In this document: one piece after another, positions 1 through 8,280 of the stretch | Layout: each line of letters opens with the position of its first letter | How positions within the stretch are numbered: the stretch's first letter is position 1 | Origin: Brucella intermedia LMG 3301 | Lineage (GTDB): Bacteria; Pseudomonadota; Alphaproteobacteria; Rhizobiales; Rhizobiaceae | Reading direction: 5' to 3' | Assembly: GCF_000182645.1 (NCBI RefSeq) | Contig: NZ_ACQA01000002.1 | Location: forward strand, 1,297,001 to 1,361,000 | Length of the DNA stretch: 64,000 nucleotides | Position numbers and translations under genes: made by a program | Notes under the pieces: model-generated | The model's database searches: none | Told to the model about the DNA's origin: nothing | What the model saw: the letters and a program-made list of their open reading frames with translations, nothing else

Positions 1-1
1 C

Positions 2-628
2 TTTGCCGAAGATGACGGCCCGGCGCTCGGACTTGCTCCCGACCGGTTTGCGACGATGCCGCTCGTCACGCCGGGCGGAATGCAGGCGGCTCAGCCACGC
101 CCGGCAAGGTACGACCTTGCCCTCATCGGCACATGGACATGGCACCCGAACCGCATCGGGCTGGAATGGTTCCTGCGCGAGGTAAAGCCGCATCTCCCCG
201 GCGATATTTCCATCACGATTGCAGGCAACACGCCCGCTGATCTCGTCTCTGCCTGGTCTGGCGTCAACTTCGTCGGCAAGGTGCCGGATGCGACGGAATT
301 CGTGGAAAGCGGGGCGGTTGTTCCGCTCATCAGCCGGGCGGGAACCGGGGTGCAGCTGAAAACCATTGAAACATTCGAGCTGGGCATGCCAAGCGTCGCC
401 ACGACGCATTCCGTGCGCGGTATCGACAATATCCCGGCCAATTGCACCATTGCCGATGACCCGCGAGCCTTCGCGGCGGCAATCATCGAGCGGATCGGGA
501 AGGCAAGATCGGGGGACAGCCAGAGACTGGACGGCAAGGCCTTCACCCGGTCACAAATCGAAGGCATGGACCGTGCGGTTGCCCGCGGTCTGCAAGCACT
601 TCGCAGCGAAAATAGAATGACGGACTAG
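2..628 (+). CDS. Glycosyltransferase, C-terminal part (5' end outside window)
   Basis: The reading frame is open from base 2 and ends at TAG 626-628, so the N-terminus lies upstream of the window. The visible part looks like the second Rossmann domain of a GT-B glycosyltransferase (GT4-like): a YDLALIGTWTWHPNRIGLEWFL strand-loop typical of proteins that begin this domain with 'G...NxxGl.wf', then an acidic 'VPLISRAGTGVQLKTIE' segment that resembles the nucleotide-sugar donor site (G-[ST]-G-x-x-x-K-x-x-E). It sits 2 bp upstream of a WecG-family gene on the same strand and probably belongs to the same surface-polysaccharide operon. Donor and acceptor cannot be told from sequence. Confidence 0.75.
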   Translation, partial: FAEDDGPALGLAPDRFATMPLVTPGGMQAAQPRPARYDLALIGTWTWHPNRIGLEWFLREVKPHLPGDISITIAGNTPADLVSAWSGVNFVGKVPDATEFVESGAVVPLISRAGTGVQLKTIETFELGMPSVATTHSVRGIDNIPANCTIADDPRAFAAAIIERIGKARSGDSQRLDGKAFTRSQIEGMDRAVARGLQALRSENRMTD

Positions 629-630
629 GC

Positions 631-1389
631 ATGATGCATACCGAAAATGTAACCTACCGGAACATCCTTGGCGTGAAGGTCGCCTGTTTTGATTGGGACG
701 GCGCCTTCGCCTTCTTCGAGAACCGTATCAATGAGGGCCGGTTCATGAAGCAAGGCTGGCTCAACGCCAACAATTCCAACATTGCGGATGAAACCCCGGA
801 TTATCGCGCTGCGTTGCAGGATTTCCTGATCCTGCCCGACGGGGTGGGTGTCGATATTGCCAGCAAGGTTGCCTATGGCAGCAAATTCCCTGCCAATCTC
901 AACGGAACGGACTTCATTCCGGGGCTCTTGCAGCATATGAAACGCCCGCTGAAGGTTGCACTTCTCGGCGGCGGTCCGGGCGTCGCTGCCGACGCCGCAC
1001 AGCTTTTCAGGCAGCAGATACCCCGCCATGAATATCGCGTCATTTCCGACGGCTTCTTCAAGCCCGCCGATCTCGACGGCATTCTGGCGCAATTGAAGGA
1101 ATTCCACGCCGACCTATTGCTCGTCGCGATGGGCGTCCCGCGCCAGGAACTCTTCATCGACAAGCATATCACCGCGGAGCACTGCACGATAGCGAGCGCG
1201 GTCGGCGCGCTGTTCGACCTGCATACAGGCCGCGTGCAGCGCGCGCCGCACTGGATGCGCAAGATCCAGATGGAATGGGCGCACCGGCTGTTGCAGGAAC
1301 CGCGAAGGCTCGCGAAACGCTATCTCATCGGCAATCCCGTATTTCTGTGGCGCGTCGCCAAAGGCTGGATGAAGGGAGAACCCCGGTGA
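631..1389 (+). CDS. WecG/TagA/CpsF family glycosyltransferase (GT26)
   Basis: This 252-residue protein has the usual length and motifs of the WecG/TagA/CpsF family: NGTDFIP near residue 90, LLGGGPG near 108, LLVAMGVPRQE near 165 and the C-terminal signature RAPHWMRKIQMEWAHRLLQEPRR. Members transfer a sugar such as ManNAcA or glucose to a lipid-linked intermediate at the inner face of the cytoplasmic membrane. The start follows the upstream glycosyltransferase stop by 2 bp and the stop overlaps the next gene by 4 bp (GTGA), so the three genes look translationally coupled. The family call is secure; the actual sugar is not. Confidence 0.9.
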   Translation: MMHTENVTYRNILGVKVACFDWDGAFAFFENRINEGRFMKQGWLNANNSNIADETPDYRAALQDFLILPDGVGVDIASKVAYGSKFPANLNGTDFIPGLLQHMKRPLKVALLGGGPGVAADAAQLFRQQIPRHEYRVISDGFFKPADLDGILAQLKEFHADLLLVAMGVPRQELFIDKHITAEHCTIASAVGALFDLHTGRVQRAPHWMRKIQMEWAHRLLQEPRRLAKRYLIGNPVFLWRVAKGWMKGEPR

Positions 1390-2249
1390 GAACCGCAATC
1401 GTCACGGCCAGCTGGGATCAGGATTTCGAGCGCTGCAAGCTGCTTTGCGAAACCGTGGACAAATATGTCAGCGGTTTCACGAAGCACTACATCCTCGTAG
1501 ACAGCAAGGATGTTGCCCTGTTTCGCAAGCTCGAAAGCGCGCACCGGGTCATCATCGATGAGCGCGATCTTCTCCCCTCCTGGCTGCACGCCTTCTGGGA
1601 TCCGACCTATCTTTGGCGCAGACGGGTCTGGCTTTCGCTCCGGACCAAGCCGCTGCGTGGCTGGCATGTGCAGCAGTTGCGCCGGATCGCGCTTGCCGCT
1701 GCCGTGGAGGAAGACGGTTTTCTCTACACGGATTCCGACACGGCCTTTCTGCGCCCCTTCGATTGCGGCACACTCTGGCATGGTGAACAGCTTCGGCTTT
1801 TCGTCCGCCCCAATGCGCTCGCCAATCCCGAATGGCCGGAGCATCCGGTCTGGGCGGCCAATGCAGCGAAACTGCTCGGCATCGAAAACGGCAAAAGCGG
1901 GCTTAACGACTATATCGGCCAGCTTGTTTCATGGCGGCGCGACAGCGTGATTTCGATGTGCGAGCGGATCGAAGCTCATACCGGACAGCATTGGGTGGCG
2001 GCCCTTGGCAATATAAGACGCTTTTCCGAATGCTTCATCTATGGCCGCTATGTCGATGACGTGCTGCAAGGCTCGGGCCATTTCAGCGACACGCATGATC
2101 TCTGCCGGATGCAATGGTTCGCCCCGCCACCGAGCGAAGAGGAATTCCGCACCTTCATCGCCGAAATGGAACCCCATCAGGTCGCTATCGGCATGCAATC
2201 CTTTCTCGGCCTTTCGGTCGACGATATCCGGCGCATTATCGGAGCCTGA
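1386..2249 (+). CDS. DUF6492 family protein, putative polysaccharide glycosyltransferase
   Basis: A 287-residue product. The GTG at 1386 is preferred over the longer frame because it makes a GTGA overlap with the preceding stop and has AAGGGAGA 6 bases upstream. The protein opens with RTAIVTASWDQDFERCKLL and has an acidic motif LYTDSDTAFLRPFD near residue 118, resembling the DxD metal/nucleotide-sugar site of GT-A enzymes; this fits DUF6492, whose members lie in exopolysaccharide clusters. No signal peptide or membrane segment is visible. It faces the flippase gene tail to tail with 3 bp between stops. Enzymatic activity is inferred, not shown. Confidence 0.75.
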   Translation: MRTAIVTASWDQDFERCKLLCETVDKYVSGFTKHYILVDSKDVALFRKLESAHRVIIDERDLLPSWLHAFWDPTYLWRRRVWLSLRTKPLRGWHVQQLRRIALAAAVEEDGFLYTDSDTAFLRPFDCGTLWHGEQLRLFVRPNALANPEWPEHPVWAANAAKLLGIENGKSGLNDYIGQLVSWRRDSVISMCERIEAHTGQHWVAALGNIRRFSECFIYGRYVDDVLQGSGHFSDTHDLCRMQWFAPPPSEEEFRTFIAEMEPHQVAIGMQSFLGLSVDDIRRIIGA

Positions 2250-2252
2250 ACC

Positions 2253-3518
2253 TTAAATTCGTTTAGCTGGCAAACGAATGCTGGAATAGGTGAAAACCAG
2301 CGACAGCAGATAGAGGCCGCCAAACACGATATTGAGTCCCAGAATCCAGTCGTGACTGTCGGCATAGTTCACCAGCAACAGCCAGACGAAGAATGCCTTG
2401 GCCGCAGTCATCAGCACCATGCTCAAGGTCCTGAGACCGGACTGACCGCGCGCATACAGAATTTCGGTCTGGTATTCGATCAGGTTGCGGAAACCGGGTA
2501 CGAGCAGCACCAGCGGCAACAGGCCGACGATGGGCGCAACGCTTGAACCGAGTGCGTTCGGGAAGATTTGCAGGAACACGACCATCGCGCCGAGACCTGC
2601 CACCGAGACGGAGAAGACCGCAAGCTCCAGTCCGGCGCGGATGCGCAAAGAAGACAGCATGTCCGGCGCGCGCATGAGCTTTTGCACCAGCATCATGTTG
2701 AAGGAGCGAACCGGCAGGGCAGTAAGGTCCACAAGGCGCATGATGATCGCGTAAAGCCCCGCCGTCGCAGGCCCGCCGACAGTCAGCACGAGAAGCTTGT
2801 CCAGCTCGGCCTGGATATAGAACAGCAGTTCGGCGCCCATCACGGCAATCGCATCGGAAAGCCGCCGCATATAAAGCGACGGTCTGAAGCGAAGCCGGAT
2901 CGACGGGTAAAATCGCAGCGCGGCAAGCAGCGCGACCCCGTTTGCAGCCGCATACCACCATGCCCAATGCGCAATATCGTGGGCGCTTGCCAGCCACATG
3001 AACAGTAGGGCTGCGACGGCTCGCGTGGCCGTGCCGAAAATCACCAGTCCCGCCGATATGCCGAAGCGGCGCAGGCCGTTATTGACGATGATGACGATTT
3101 CCGTCGACCGCCAGAACAGGGCCTCGGCAAACACCACAACGGCAAAGGGCAGGAAGGAAATATCGCGGCTGAAAAAGACGAAGTAAACCAGCCAGGACGC
3201 CAGCGCGAACAGCGGCAGCGACACCAGAATGGCGACGAGAAAACCCGCCGTATAGATGCCGAGCAGGCGCGGCTTTACTGTCGATATGCGGTAAAGCGGC
3301 GAACTGAACCCGAGGGAAACGATGCGCGACAGCACCACGCCCGTGCCCGATGCAGTGGCGAATATCCCGAAATCGCCCGTGGGCAGCGTGTTTGCAAGCG
3401 CGATGAAATAGACGAGTGAAACCACCAGCCTGCCAGCGGAGCCGGAAAACAGGGACAGGTAATCGCGCACTATTCCGGCATTATTGCCTGACAGTTTCCG
3501 CAGCGCTTTCGCTATCAA
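2253..3518 (-). CDS. Wzx-like polysaccharide flippase / MATE-MOP superfamily membrane protein
   Basis: This 421-residue protein is almost entirely hydrophobic, with about 12 predicted membrane helices (for example LVVSLVYFIALANTL near residue 31 and LVAILVSLPLFALASWLVYFVF near 95). Its layout matches the polysaccharide-transport branch of the MOP superfamily, which flips undecaprenyl-linked repeat units to the periplasm. The frame begins with TTG at 3518, with GAGG about 6 bases upstream; no better ATG is seen nearby. It converges with the DUF6492 gene and diverges from the Wzz-like gene, so it belongs functionally to the polysaccharide cluster although it is on the other strand. The substrate is unknown. 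Confidence 0.8.
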   Translation of the reverse strand: MIAKALRKLSGNNAGIVRDYLSLFSGSAGRLVVSLVYFIALANTLPTGDFGIFATASGTGVVLSRIVSLGFSSPLYRISTVKPRLLGIYTAGFLVAILVSLPLFALASWLVYFVFFSRDISFLPFAVVVFAEALFWRSTEIVIIVNNGLRRFGISAGLVIFGTATRAVAALLFMWLASAHDIAHWAWWYAAANGVALLAALRFYPSIRLRFRPSLYMRRLSDAIAVMGAELLFYIQAELDKLLVLTVGGPATAGLYAIIMRLVDLTALPVRSFNMMLVQKLMRAPDMLSSLRIRAGLELAVFSVSVAGLGAMVVFLQIFPNALGSSVAPIVGLLPLVLLVPGFRNLIEYQTEILYARGQSGLRTLSMVLMTAAKAFFVWLLLVNYADSHDWILGLNIVFGGLYLLSLVFTYSSIRLPAKRI

Positions 3519-3844
3519 CAGGGAGCCTCATCCATCGTGGTCTCGTGGTGCGTTCGACCCATTGGAGCGGGACGAGATAAAGAGATTTAGCTAAAAAGAC
3601 TTAAACTCTTCTTTGCAAGCTCAAAGAGCAGACAAGCAAAAGCTAAAATAAGAGGGCCGAGCATTTCGCGGTTCAGGCCGACATTATTTTAACTTTTTGT
3701 TTTCTATAAAAAATTACATTCGGCCATCAGGTTTGGGGCGAGCGGATTCCGGTTTGGCATGTGCAAGCCCTGTTTAATGGATTTCATGGCGGCAGCGGGC
3801 ACCTGAAACGGCCGCAGCGGCTACAGATGCGGACGAATTCGACA
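3519..3844. promoter_or_regulatory. AT-rich intergenic region between flippase and Wzz-like gene
   Basis: The spacer between the divergent flippase (-) and Wzz-like (+) genes is strikingly A/T-rich from about 3580 to 3720 compared with the coding DNA around it, as expected for a divergent promoter and regulator-binding region. I could not assign -35/-10 boxes with confidence and see no gene in it. If the GTG at 3761 or the ATG at 3827 were the true Wzz start, the region would be correspondingly shorter. Confidence 0.4.
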
Positions 3845-5632
3845 ATGAGCGATCATGAGGGGCGCAGAAAGGCGGGAGTTGAGAAACCTCTTCTCGCATT
3901 TTCCGACGTGCGCCCGACGGATCGCCCCACCGGTCGCCCGCCTGCTCCACGTGATAGCGAAGCCGCGCCGCCATGGACACCACCCGCCACATCGGATGAA
4001 CGCGCTGCGTTCTTTCATGAACACGACCATGATGCGCAAGAAACGCCAGAACCCGTTATCGAGGAAGAACTGGACGATGCGGACGTGGCCGAGTTGCAAA
4101 AACGCGTGGCGCTCATCGAAGCGGAACTGGAGCGCAAGATTCAGGAACGCGAACGTCGCAAAATCGCAATCGAGGCTGACGCTCCACCCCCGGAGCCAGC
4201 CCGCGAACCCGTCATGCGCGAGCATCCTGTTGCCGACCGCCCGGCACCGGATGCCGAATGGAAACCGCTGATCGATCCGCGCATCGCCATCGATGTAGTG
4301 CGGGGATCGCGCAGGCTCCTGCTGGTCAGCACGATATTGGGCGGTGTGGTCGCCGCGCTCTATGCATTGTCGCTGCCGCAGATGTACGTCGCTTCGACCG
4401 ATATTCTGGTCGATCCGCGCAACATCAAGACGGTTGGAGACGAACTGACCCCGGGGCAACTCCCGACCGACGCATCGCTTGCCGTCGCCGAAAGCCAGGC
4501 CCGCATCATCGATTCCAGCAGTGTTCTGCTGAAAGTGATCGACAGGACGGACCTGACAAAAGACCCCGAATTCAACGGCACGCTGGTTCCGACCGGCATT
4601 GCCGGACTGTTTGCGCAGATCAAGGATATCTTGTCCCCCCAAAAGGCGAGCGACAGCCAGACGCTGCAAACCCGCGTTCTCTATAACCTGCACAAGAGTA
4701 TCGCCATCGGGCGCGACGCCAAGACCTTCATCTATTCGATCTCGGTGAAAACCCGCGATCCGCAGAAATCGGCCTCGCTTGCGAACACCATCAGCACCGT
4801 TTTCCAGAGCGAGCTTGCATCGCTGCAATCCGATGCCGCACGGCGCACTTCGGACGAACTGTCGAACCGGCTTGCAGACATGCGCGCCAATGTCGAACAG
4901 GCGGAGCGCGCAGCGGCTGATTTCCGCGCATCGCACGATCTCGTCAATGTGGATGGCAAGCTGATCAGCGATAACGACCTGACGCGGCTCAACGATCAAC
5001 TGACCAACCAGCGCGCCGAAACCATGCGGCTTCAGGCCCGTGTACAGGTACTGAGCAACGCCACTTCCGACAGTGTGGTGACCGGGACTTTGCCGGAGGA
5101 TTTGCGATCCAACACGCTGACGGCTCTGCGGGCGCAATATGCGCAGGCGCGCCAGACGGCAAGCGGCTTATCCACCCAGCTTGGCCCCCGTCACCCGGCG
5201 CTCATTCAGGCACAGTCGCAGGCGGGCACGGTGCTGAGCGACATCGACGCTGAATTGCGGCGCATCCGCTCCTCGCTGCAAGTCGAGGTCTCGCGGTCCG
5301 TGCAGCAGGAAAAAGACCTGACCACGCGTCTGGCGCAGCTCAAGTCACAGCAGGCAAACAATAGCGGCGATCTGGTGAAATTGCGCGAGCTTGAGCGCGA
5401 GGCGACCGCGCGCCGCTCCGTCTACGAAGCCTTCCTCCTGCGCTCGCGCGAGACGAACGAACAGGAAGGGCTGAATACCGCCAATGTCAGGGTGTTGTCG
5501 GAAGCCCGCCCGCCGCTCGATCCGGCCAGCACATCGCGCAAGCTGATCGTCATCGCCGGGCTGATTGCCGGCTTCCTCGCAGGGCTTGCGATCACAGCCG
5601 TCCGCAATTTCGGACGGCTGCTGCGCCTCTAA
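3845..5632 (+). CDS. Wzz/GumC-type polysaccharide chain-length determinant
   Basis: Taken from ATG 3845 the product has 595 residues; GTG 3761 and ATG 3827 are in-frame alternatives without a clear ribosome site. The N-terminal 150 residues are charged and low-complexity, with a short coiled coil (VAELQKRVALIEAELERKIQ). A first membrane helix (LLLVSTILGGVVAALYALSL) leads into a periplasmic Wzz domain (YVASTDILVDPRNIK), long coiled coils (NRLADMRANVEQAERAAADF), and a second helix near the C-terminus (KLIVIAGLIAGFLAGLAITA). There is no C-terminal tyrosine kinase domain, so any BY-kinase partner would be a separate protein. It sets chain length or export of a surface polysaccharide in the inner membrane. 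Confidence 0.85.
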   Translation: MSDHEGRRKAGVEKPLLAFSDVRPTDRPTGRPPAPRDSEAAPPWTPPATSDERAAFFHEHDHDAQETPEPVIEEELDDADVAELQKRVALIEAELERKIQERERRKIAIEADAPPPEPAREPVMREHPVADRPAPDAEWKPLIDPRIAIDVVRGSRRLLLVSTILGGVVAALYALSLPQMYVASTDILVDPRNIKTVGDELTPGQLPTDASLAVAESQARIIDSSSVLLKVIDRTDLTKDPEFNGTLVPTGIAGLFAQIKDILSPQKASDSQTLQTRVLYNLHKSIAIGRDAKTFIYSISVKTRDPQKSASLANTISTVFQSELASLQSDAARRTSDELSNRLADMRANVEQAERAAADFRASHDLVNVDGKLISDNDLTRLNDQLTNQRAETMRLQARVQVLSNATSDSVVTGTLPEDLRSNTLTALRAQYAQARQTASGLSTQLGPRHPALIQAQSQAGTVLSDIDAELRRIRSSLQVEVSRSVQQEKDLTTRLAQLKSQQANNSGDLVKLRELEREATARRSVYEAFLLRSRETNEQEGLNTANVRVLSEARPPLDPASTSRKLIVIAGLIAGFLAGLAITAVRNFGRLLRL

Positions 5633-5779
5633 GCGGTTCCTGTTCCAACAGGAACGCCGGAACCGCTCTAACTATTTGTTTTATCGCATTATCCAACGCA
5701 TCGAAGCGGGATAGGAAATCAGTCCAGTGAACTGATTTCCCCCCGTAGACGTTTCACACTTTTGGTGGAAATGCGCTAA
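5632..5779. repeat. Intergenic palindromic repeat, full-length copy A
   Basis: This roughly 148-bp element starts at the Wzz stop codon. It has a terminal stem (AGCGGTTCC ... GGAACCGCT), a spacer ACTATTTGTTTTATCGCATT, an internal stem (TCAGT ... ACTGA) and ends GTTTCACACTTTTGGTGGAA followed by ATGCGCT. A nearly identical copy lies at 44367-44515, and shorter or diverged relatives at 12301, 22708, 28608 and 38827. The architecture fits the dispersed intergenic repeats common in Brucella and other Rhizobiales. The first stem may end transcription of the Wzz gene. Confidence 0.85.
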
Positions 5780-5814
5780 TCTCTTCCATTTGAAGTATAA
5801 TCTTATCGATCAAC

Positions 5815-6418
5815 TCATGCCGACCGGCGTGCAAGCACCTCGGCGCGAGGCACCTTGCGCCCGCTGGCGCGCAAGACACCATGTGCGCCGTCCAGATGGC
5901 CCGGCTTCAATTCGAGCGCCAGAAAACGGCGCTTTTCATATGGGCCTGGCATGGCAAGCTCGCCGGTCTTTTCAGCGGTAAAGCCGAAGCGCCCGTAATA
6001 TTCCGGATCGCCGACGAGCAGGATCGCGCCATGGCCAAGGCGCATGGCCTCGTCGATGGCATGACGCATCAAGGCCGAACCGATGCCGCAACCGGCGGCG
6101 GAAGGTTCGACGGCCAGCGGACCGAGCAGCAAGGCGGACACGGGAAAACCGAAGGCGTCGAGCCCGGCATGGACATCCCACAGCCGCACGGTGCCCTGCG
6201 AGCGCTCTGTCTTCGCCAAGTGCGGCAAAGGCCAGCCCCTCTGCGGGCAGGCGACCACGACGCAGTTTTTCCGATGACTTGCGGCGGCGGCCTTCACCCA
6301 TCGCGCGGTCCAGCAAGGCTTCGCGCGCCAGCACATGCTCCAGCGCCTCGCCCGCGATCGAAAAAGCCGGGGCAACGAGGGTTACGGTGTTTTCCTGAAT
6401 TTCAAGAGTTGCGTTCAT
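5815..6418 (-). pseudogene. GNAT family N-acetyltransferase, frameshifted
   Basis: Two overlapping minus-strand frames together make one normal GNAT protein of about 200 residues. The first starts MNATLEIQENTVTLVAPAFS at 6418 and runs to ALGEDRALAG; the second carries TVRLWDVHAGLDAFGF, the acetyl-CoA loop region AAGCGIGSALMRHAI and the GDPEYYGRFGF motif to the stop at 5815. Dropping one G from the GGG at 6194-6196 (CCC on the plus strand) restores ...LAGTVRLWD..., so a single-base insertion or a sequencing error is the likely cause. It lies downstream of the ornithine decarboxylase gene on the same strand. The family call is firm; the substrate is unknown. Confidence 0.85.
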
Positions 6419-6521
6419 CACATCTATCCCCGCAAAGCGGCAGCAGCACACCCCGCCCGACGCCTTGCAGCACCGGGCGGATTGAGAGGATCTTTCAGAC
6501 TTTCAAAGGTATGATCGAGGT

Positions 6522-6557
6522 CGGAAAGCGTTCGCGCTTTCCGGGATCATATCCCGG
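6522..6557 (-). terminator. Two hairpins downstream of the ornithine decarboxylase gene
   Basis: Two perfect dyads follow the stop of the decarboxylase gene: CCGGGAT/ATCCCGG with a 3-nt loop (6541-6557) and CGGAAAGCG/CGCTTTCCG with a TTCG loop (6522-6543); they share CCG at their junction, so they may be alternatives. No long U-run follows, so they may stabilise the mRNA end rather than act as a strong intrinsic terminator. Confidence 0.5.
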
Positions 6558-6566
6558 CCTCAAAGA

Positions 6567-7700
6567 TCAGATGACGTAGGATCGGAGCGGTTCGAAGCCG
6601 TTGAACGCCACCGCCGAGTAGGTGGTGGTGTATGCGCCCGTGCCTTCGATGAGGATTTCATCACCGATGGTCAGCGAGACCGGCAGCGGATACGGCGTCT
6701 TTTCGTAAAGAACGTCCGCACTGTCGCAGGTCGGGCCGGCCAGCACGCATGGTTCGGTTTCGCTGCCGTCATGCGGGGTCACGATCTGGTAGCGGATCGC
6801 CTCGTCCATGGTTTCGGCGAGACCGCCGAACTTGCCGATGTCGAGATAGACCCAGCGCACATTGTCGTTGTCCGCCTTGCGCGAGACCAGAACCACTTCG
6901 GTCTTGATCACGCCTGCATTGCCGACCATGCCGCGGCCCGGCTCAATGATAGTTTCCGGGATGCGGTTGCCGAAATGCTTGGAGAGCGCGTCGAAGATCA
7001 CCATGCCATAGGCCTGCGCGGTCGGTACGTCCTTGAGGTAACGGGTCGGGAAACCGCCGCCCATATTGACCATGCGCAGCACGATGCCTTCATCGGCAAG
7101 GGTGCGGAACACCTTGGCCGCATCGCCGAGCGCACGGTCCCATGCGGTGAGGTCCGTCTGCTGAGAGCCGACGTGGAACGACACACCGTAGGAATCGAGA
7201 CCCAGCGACTTTGCATGGCGCAGAACGTCGATAGCCATCGCAGGCACGCAACCGAACTTGCGCGACAGCGGCCATTCGGCGCCTTCACCGTCCGTCAGCA
7301 CGCGGCAGAACACGCGGCTGCCGGGGGCGGCGCGCGCAACCTTCTCCACTTCTTCCACGCAATCGACCGCATAAAGGCGAATCCCCAGCTCGAAAGCGCG
7401 CGCAATATCGCGCTCCTTCTTGATGGTGTTGCCATAGGAAATGCGGTTCGCCGTCGCGCCGGCTTCCAGCGCCATTTCGATTTCGGCGACCGAAGCGGTA
7501 TCGAAGCACGAGCCGAGCGAAGCGAGCAGGCGCAGGATTTCCGGCGCAGGATTTGCCTTCACCGCATAGAAGATGCGCGAATAGGGCAAAGCCTTCTCGA
7601 AGCTCAGATAGTTGTCGCGCACGACGTCGGTATCGACGACGAGGCAAGGACCGTCCGGACGGCGGGTGTTGAGGAAGTCGATAATACGCTGCGTTGCCAT
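6567..7700 (-). CDS. odc: Ornithine decarboxylase, fold-type III PLP enzyme
   Basis: This 377-residue protein is an alanine-racemase-fold decarboxylase of the eukaryotic ODC type. The PLP lysine is K48 in FYAVKANP, the phosphate-binding glycines are in NMGGGFPTR (about 212-220) and EPGRGMVGN (about 253-261), and the active-site loop CDSAD has C325. It converts ornithine to putrescine in the cytosol. Homospermidine synthase at 26646 could use that putrescine. The gene has an untranslated leader of about 400 nt with a small ORF, described separately, which suggests control by polyamines or ornithine. Lysine as an additional substrate cannot be excluded. The start at 7700 has GGGAGAACGACC just upstream. 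Confidence 0.9.
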   Translation of the reverse strand: MATQRIIDFLNTRRPDGPCLVVDTDVVRDNYLSFEKALPYSRIFYAVKANPAPEILRLLASLGSCFDTASVAEIEMALEAGATANRISYGNTIKKERDIARAFELGIRLYAVDCVEEVEKVARAAPGSRVFCRVLTDGEGAEWPLSRKFGCVPAMAIDVLRHAKSLGLDSYGVSFHVGSQQTDLTAWDRALGDAAKVFRTLADEGIVLRMVNMGGGFPTRYLKDVPTAQAYGMVIFDALSKHFGNRIPETIIEPGRGMVGNAGVIKTEVVLVSRKADNDNVRWVYLDIGKFGGLAETMDEAIRYQIVTPHDGSETEPCVLAGPTCDSADVLYEKTPYPLPVSLTIGDEILIEGTGAYTTTYSAVAFNGFEPLRSYVI

Positions 7701-8098
7701 GGTCGTTCTCCCGCGCGGTTGTCTTCACCGCTTTCAAAGGGACAAAGTGTGCATGAACGCATCCGCCGTGAAGCCAGCCTTTGGAGGTGCTGATGTCACG
7801 CGAAAACTCATGCGGCGATGGAACAACGCTAAACCCGCGTTACTCCGCTTTGTCTGCCTTGGATTGGAATTGGAGAACCGCATCCGCACTTCTGGCAATG
7901 AAGGTGTGCCTCTTCAGTAATTTCGGCTTTTGGACAGCCGAAAGACACTAGAAAGGCCCGCACCGTCGTTGCTTCAAGATGTCCTCGATCTGGCGGTTGG
8001 CCATCAGATCGACTGGAGCGGTTAGGTCCAGGTACCGTACCGAATTCCTCACCATTCGAGGATCGGCGGACACCCACAGGCACGTGCGACTTTGGGCA
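7701..8098 (-). ncRNA. Long structured 5' leader of the ornithine decarboxylase mRNA, candidate speF-type leader
   Basis: No ordinary gene fits the 400 bases upstream of the decarboxylase. Read on the minus strand the region has a stable stem TTTCGGCT/AGCCGAAA (about 7921-7943), a G+C-rich stretch and several smaller dyads. Alphaproteobacterial ornithine decarboxylase genes are known to carry the speF leader motif described by Corbino and colleagues (Rfam speF), and position, length and downstream gene agree with it. I did not align it to the model, so the assignment is an inference from context. It contains the 35-codon ORF at 7948-8055 and a second, weaker 25-codon ORF at 7734-7811 with no visible ribosome site. 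Confidence 0.55.
7948..8055 (-). CDS. Candidate 35-codon leader peptide of the ornithine decarboxylase gene
   Basis: An ORF starting ATG GTG AGG (8055) and ending TAG (7948-7950) lies about 40 nt after the predicted transcript start and about 250 nt before the decarboxylase start. It begins MVRNSVRYLDL, continues through VDLMANRQIEDILKQ and ends RRCGPF. The stop is followed within 5 nt by the TTTCGGCT/AGCCGAAA hairpin, a layout seen in attenuator leaders. No clear Shine-Dalgarno sequence precedes it. By analogy, E. coli speF is controlled by the ornithine-sensing arrest peptide SpeFL; no sequence identity with SpeFL is claimed. The frame also continues upstream of the ATG, so coding status is unproven. 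Confidence 0.45.
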   Translation of the reverse strand: MVRNSVRYLDLTAPVDLMANRQIEDILKQRRCGPF

Positions 8099-8104
8099 AG
8101 CGCG

Positions 8105-8132
8105 ATATAAGCGCAAAGTCGTGTCCATTCAA
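8105..8132 (-). promoter_or_regulatory. Candidate promoter for the ornithine decarboxylase leader
   Basis: On the minus strand TTGAAT (8127-8132) and TTATAT (8105-8110) are separated by 16 bases and resemble a housekeeping-sigma promoter. Transcription would begin near 8098, giving a leader of about 400 nt. An inverted repeat CGACTTTG/CAAAGTCG (about 8086-8122) overlaps the -10 box and could be an operator. Confidence 0.4.
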
Positions 8133-8280
8133 TGACAAAAAATTGGTTGAGCGAATTTATTTTTGGCAGGATCGCAGTGCGCTGTACGCTTGCCATTGTT
8201 CAATATTAGTGAAACATTCAACAGGCAAATCCGTCTCGAAAGAGCGTAAATATCCCGTTAATTGTTGCATGTTGTGAACA

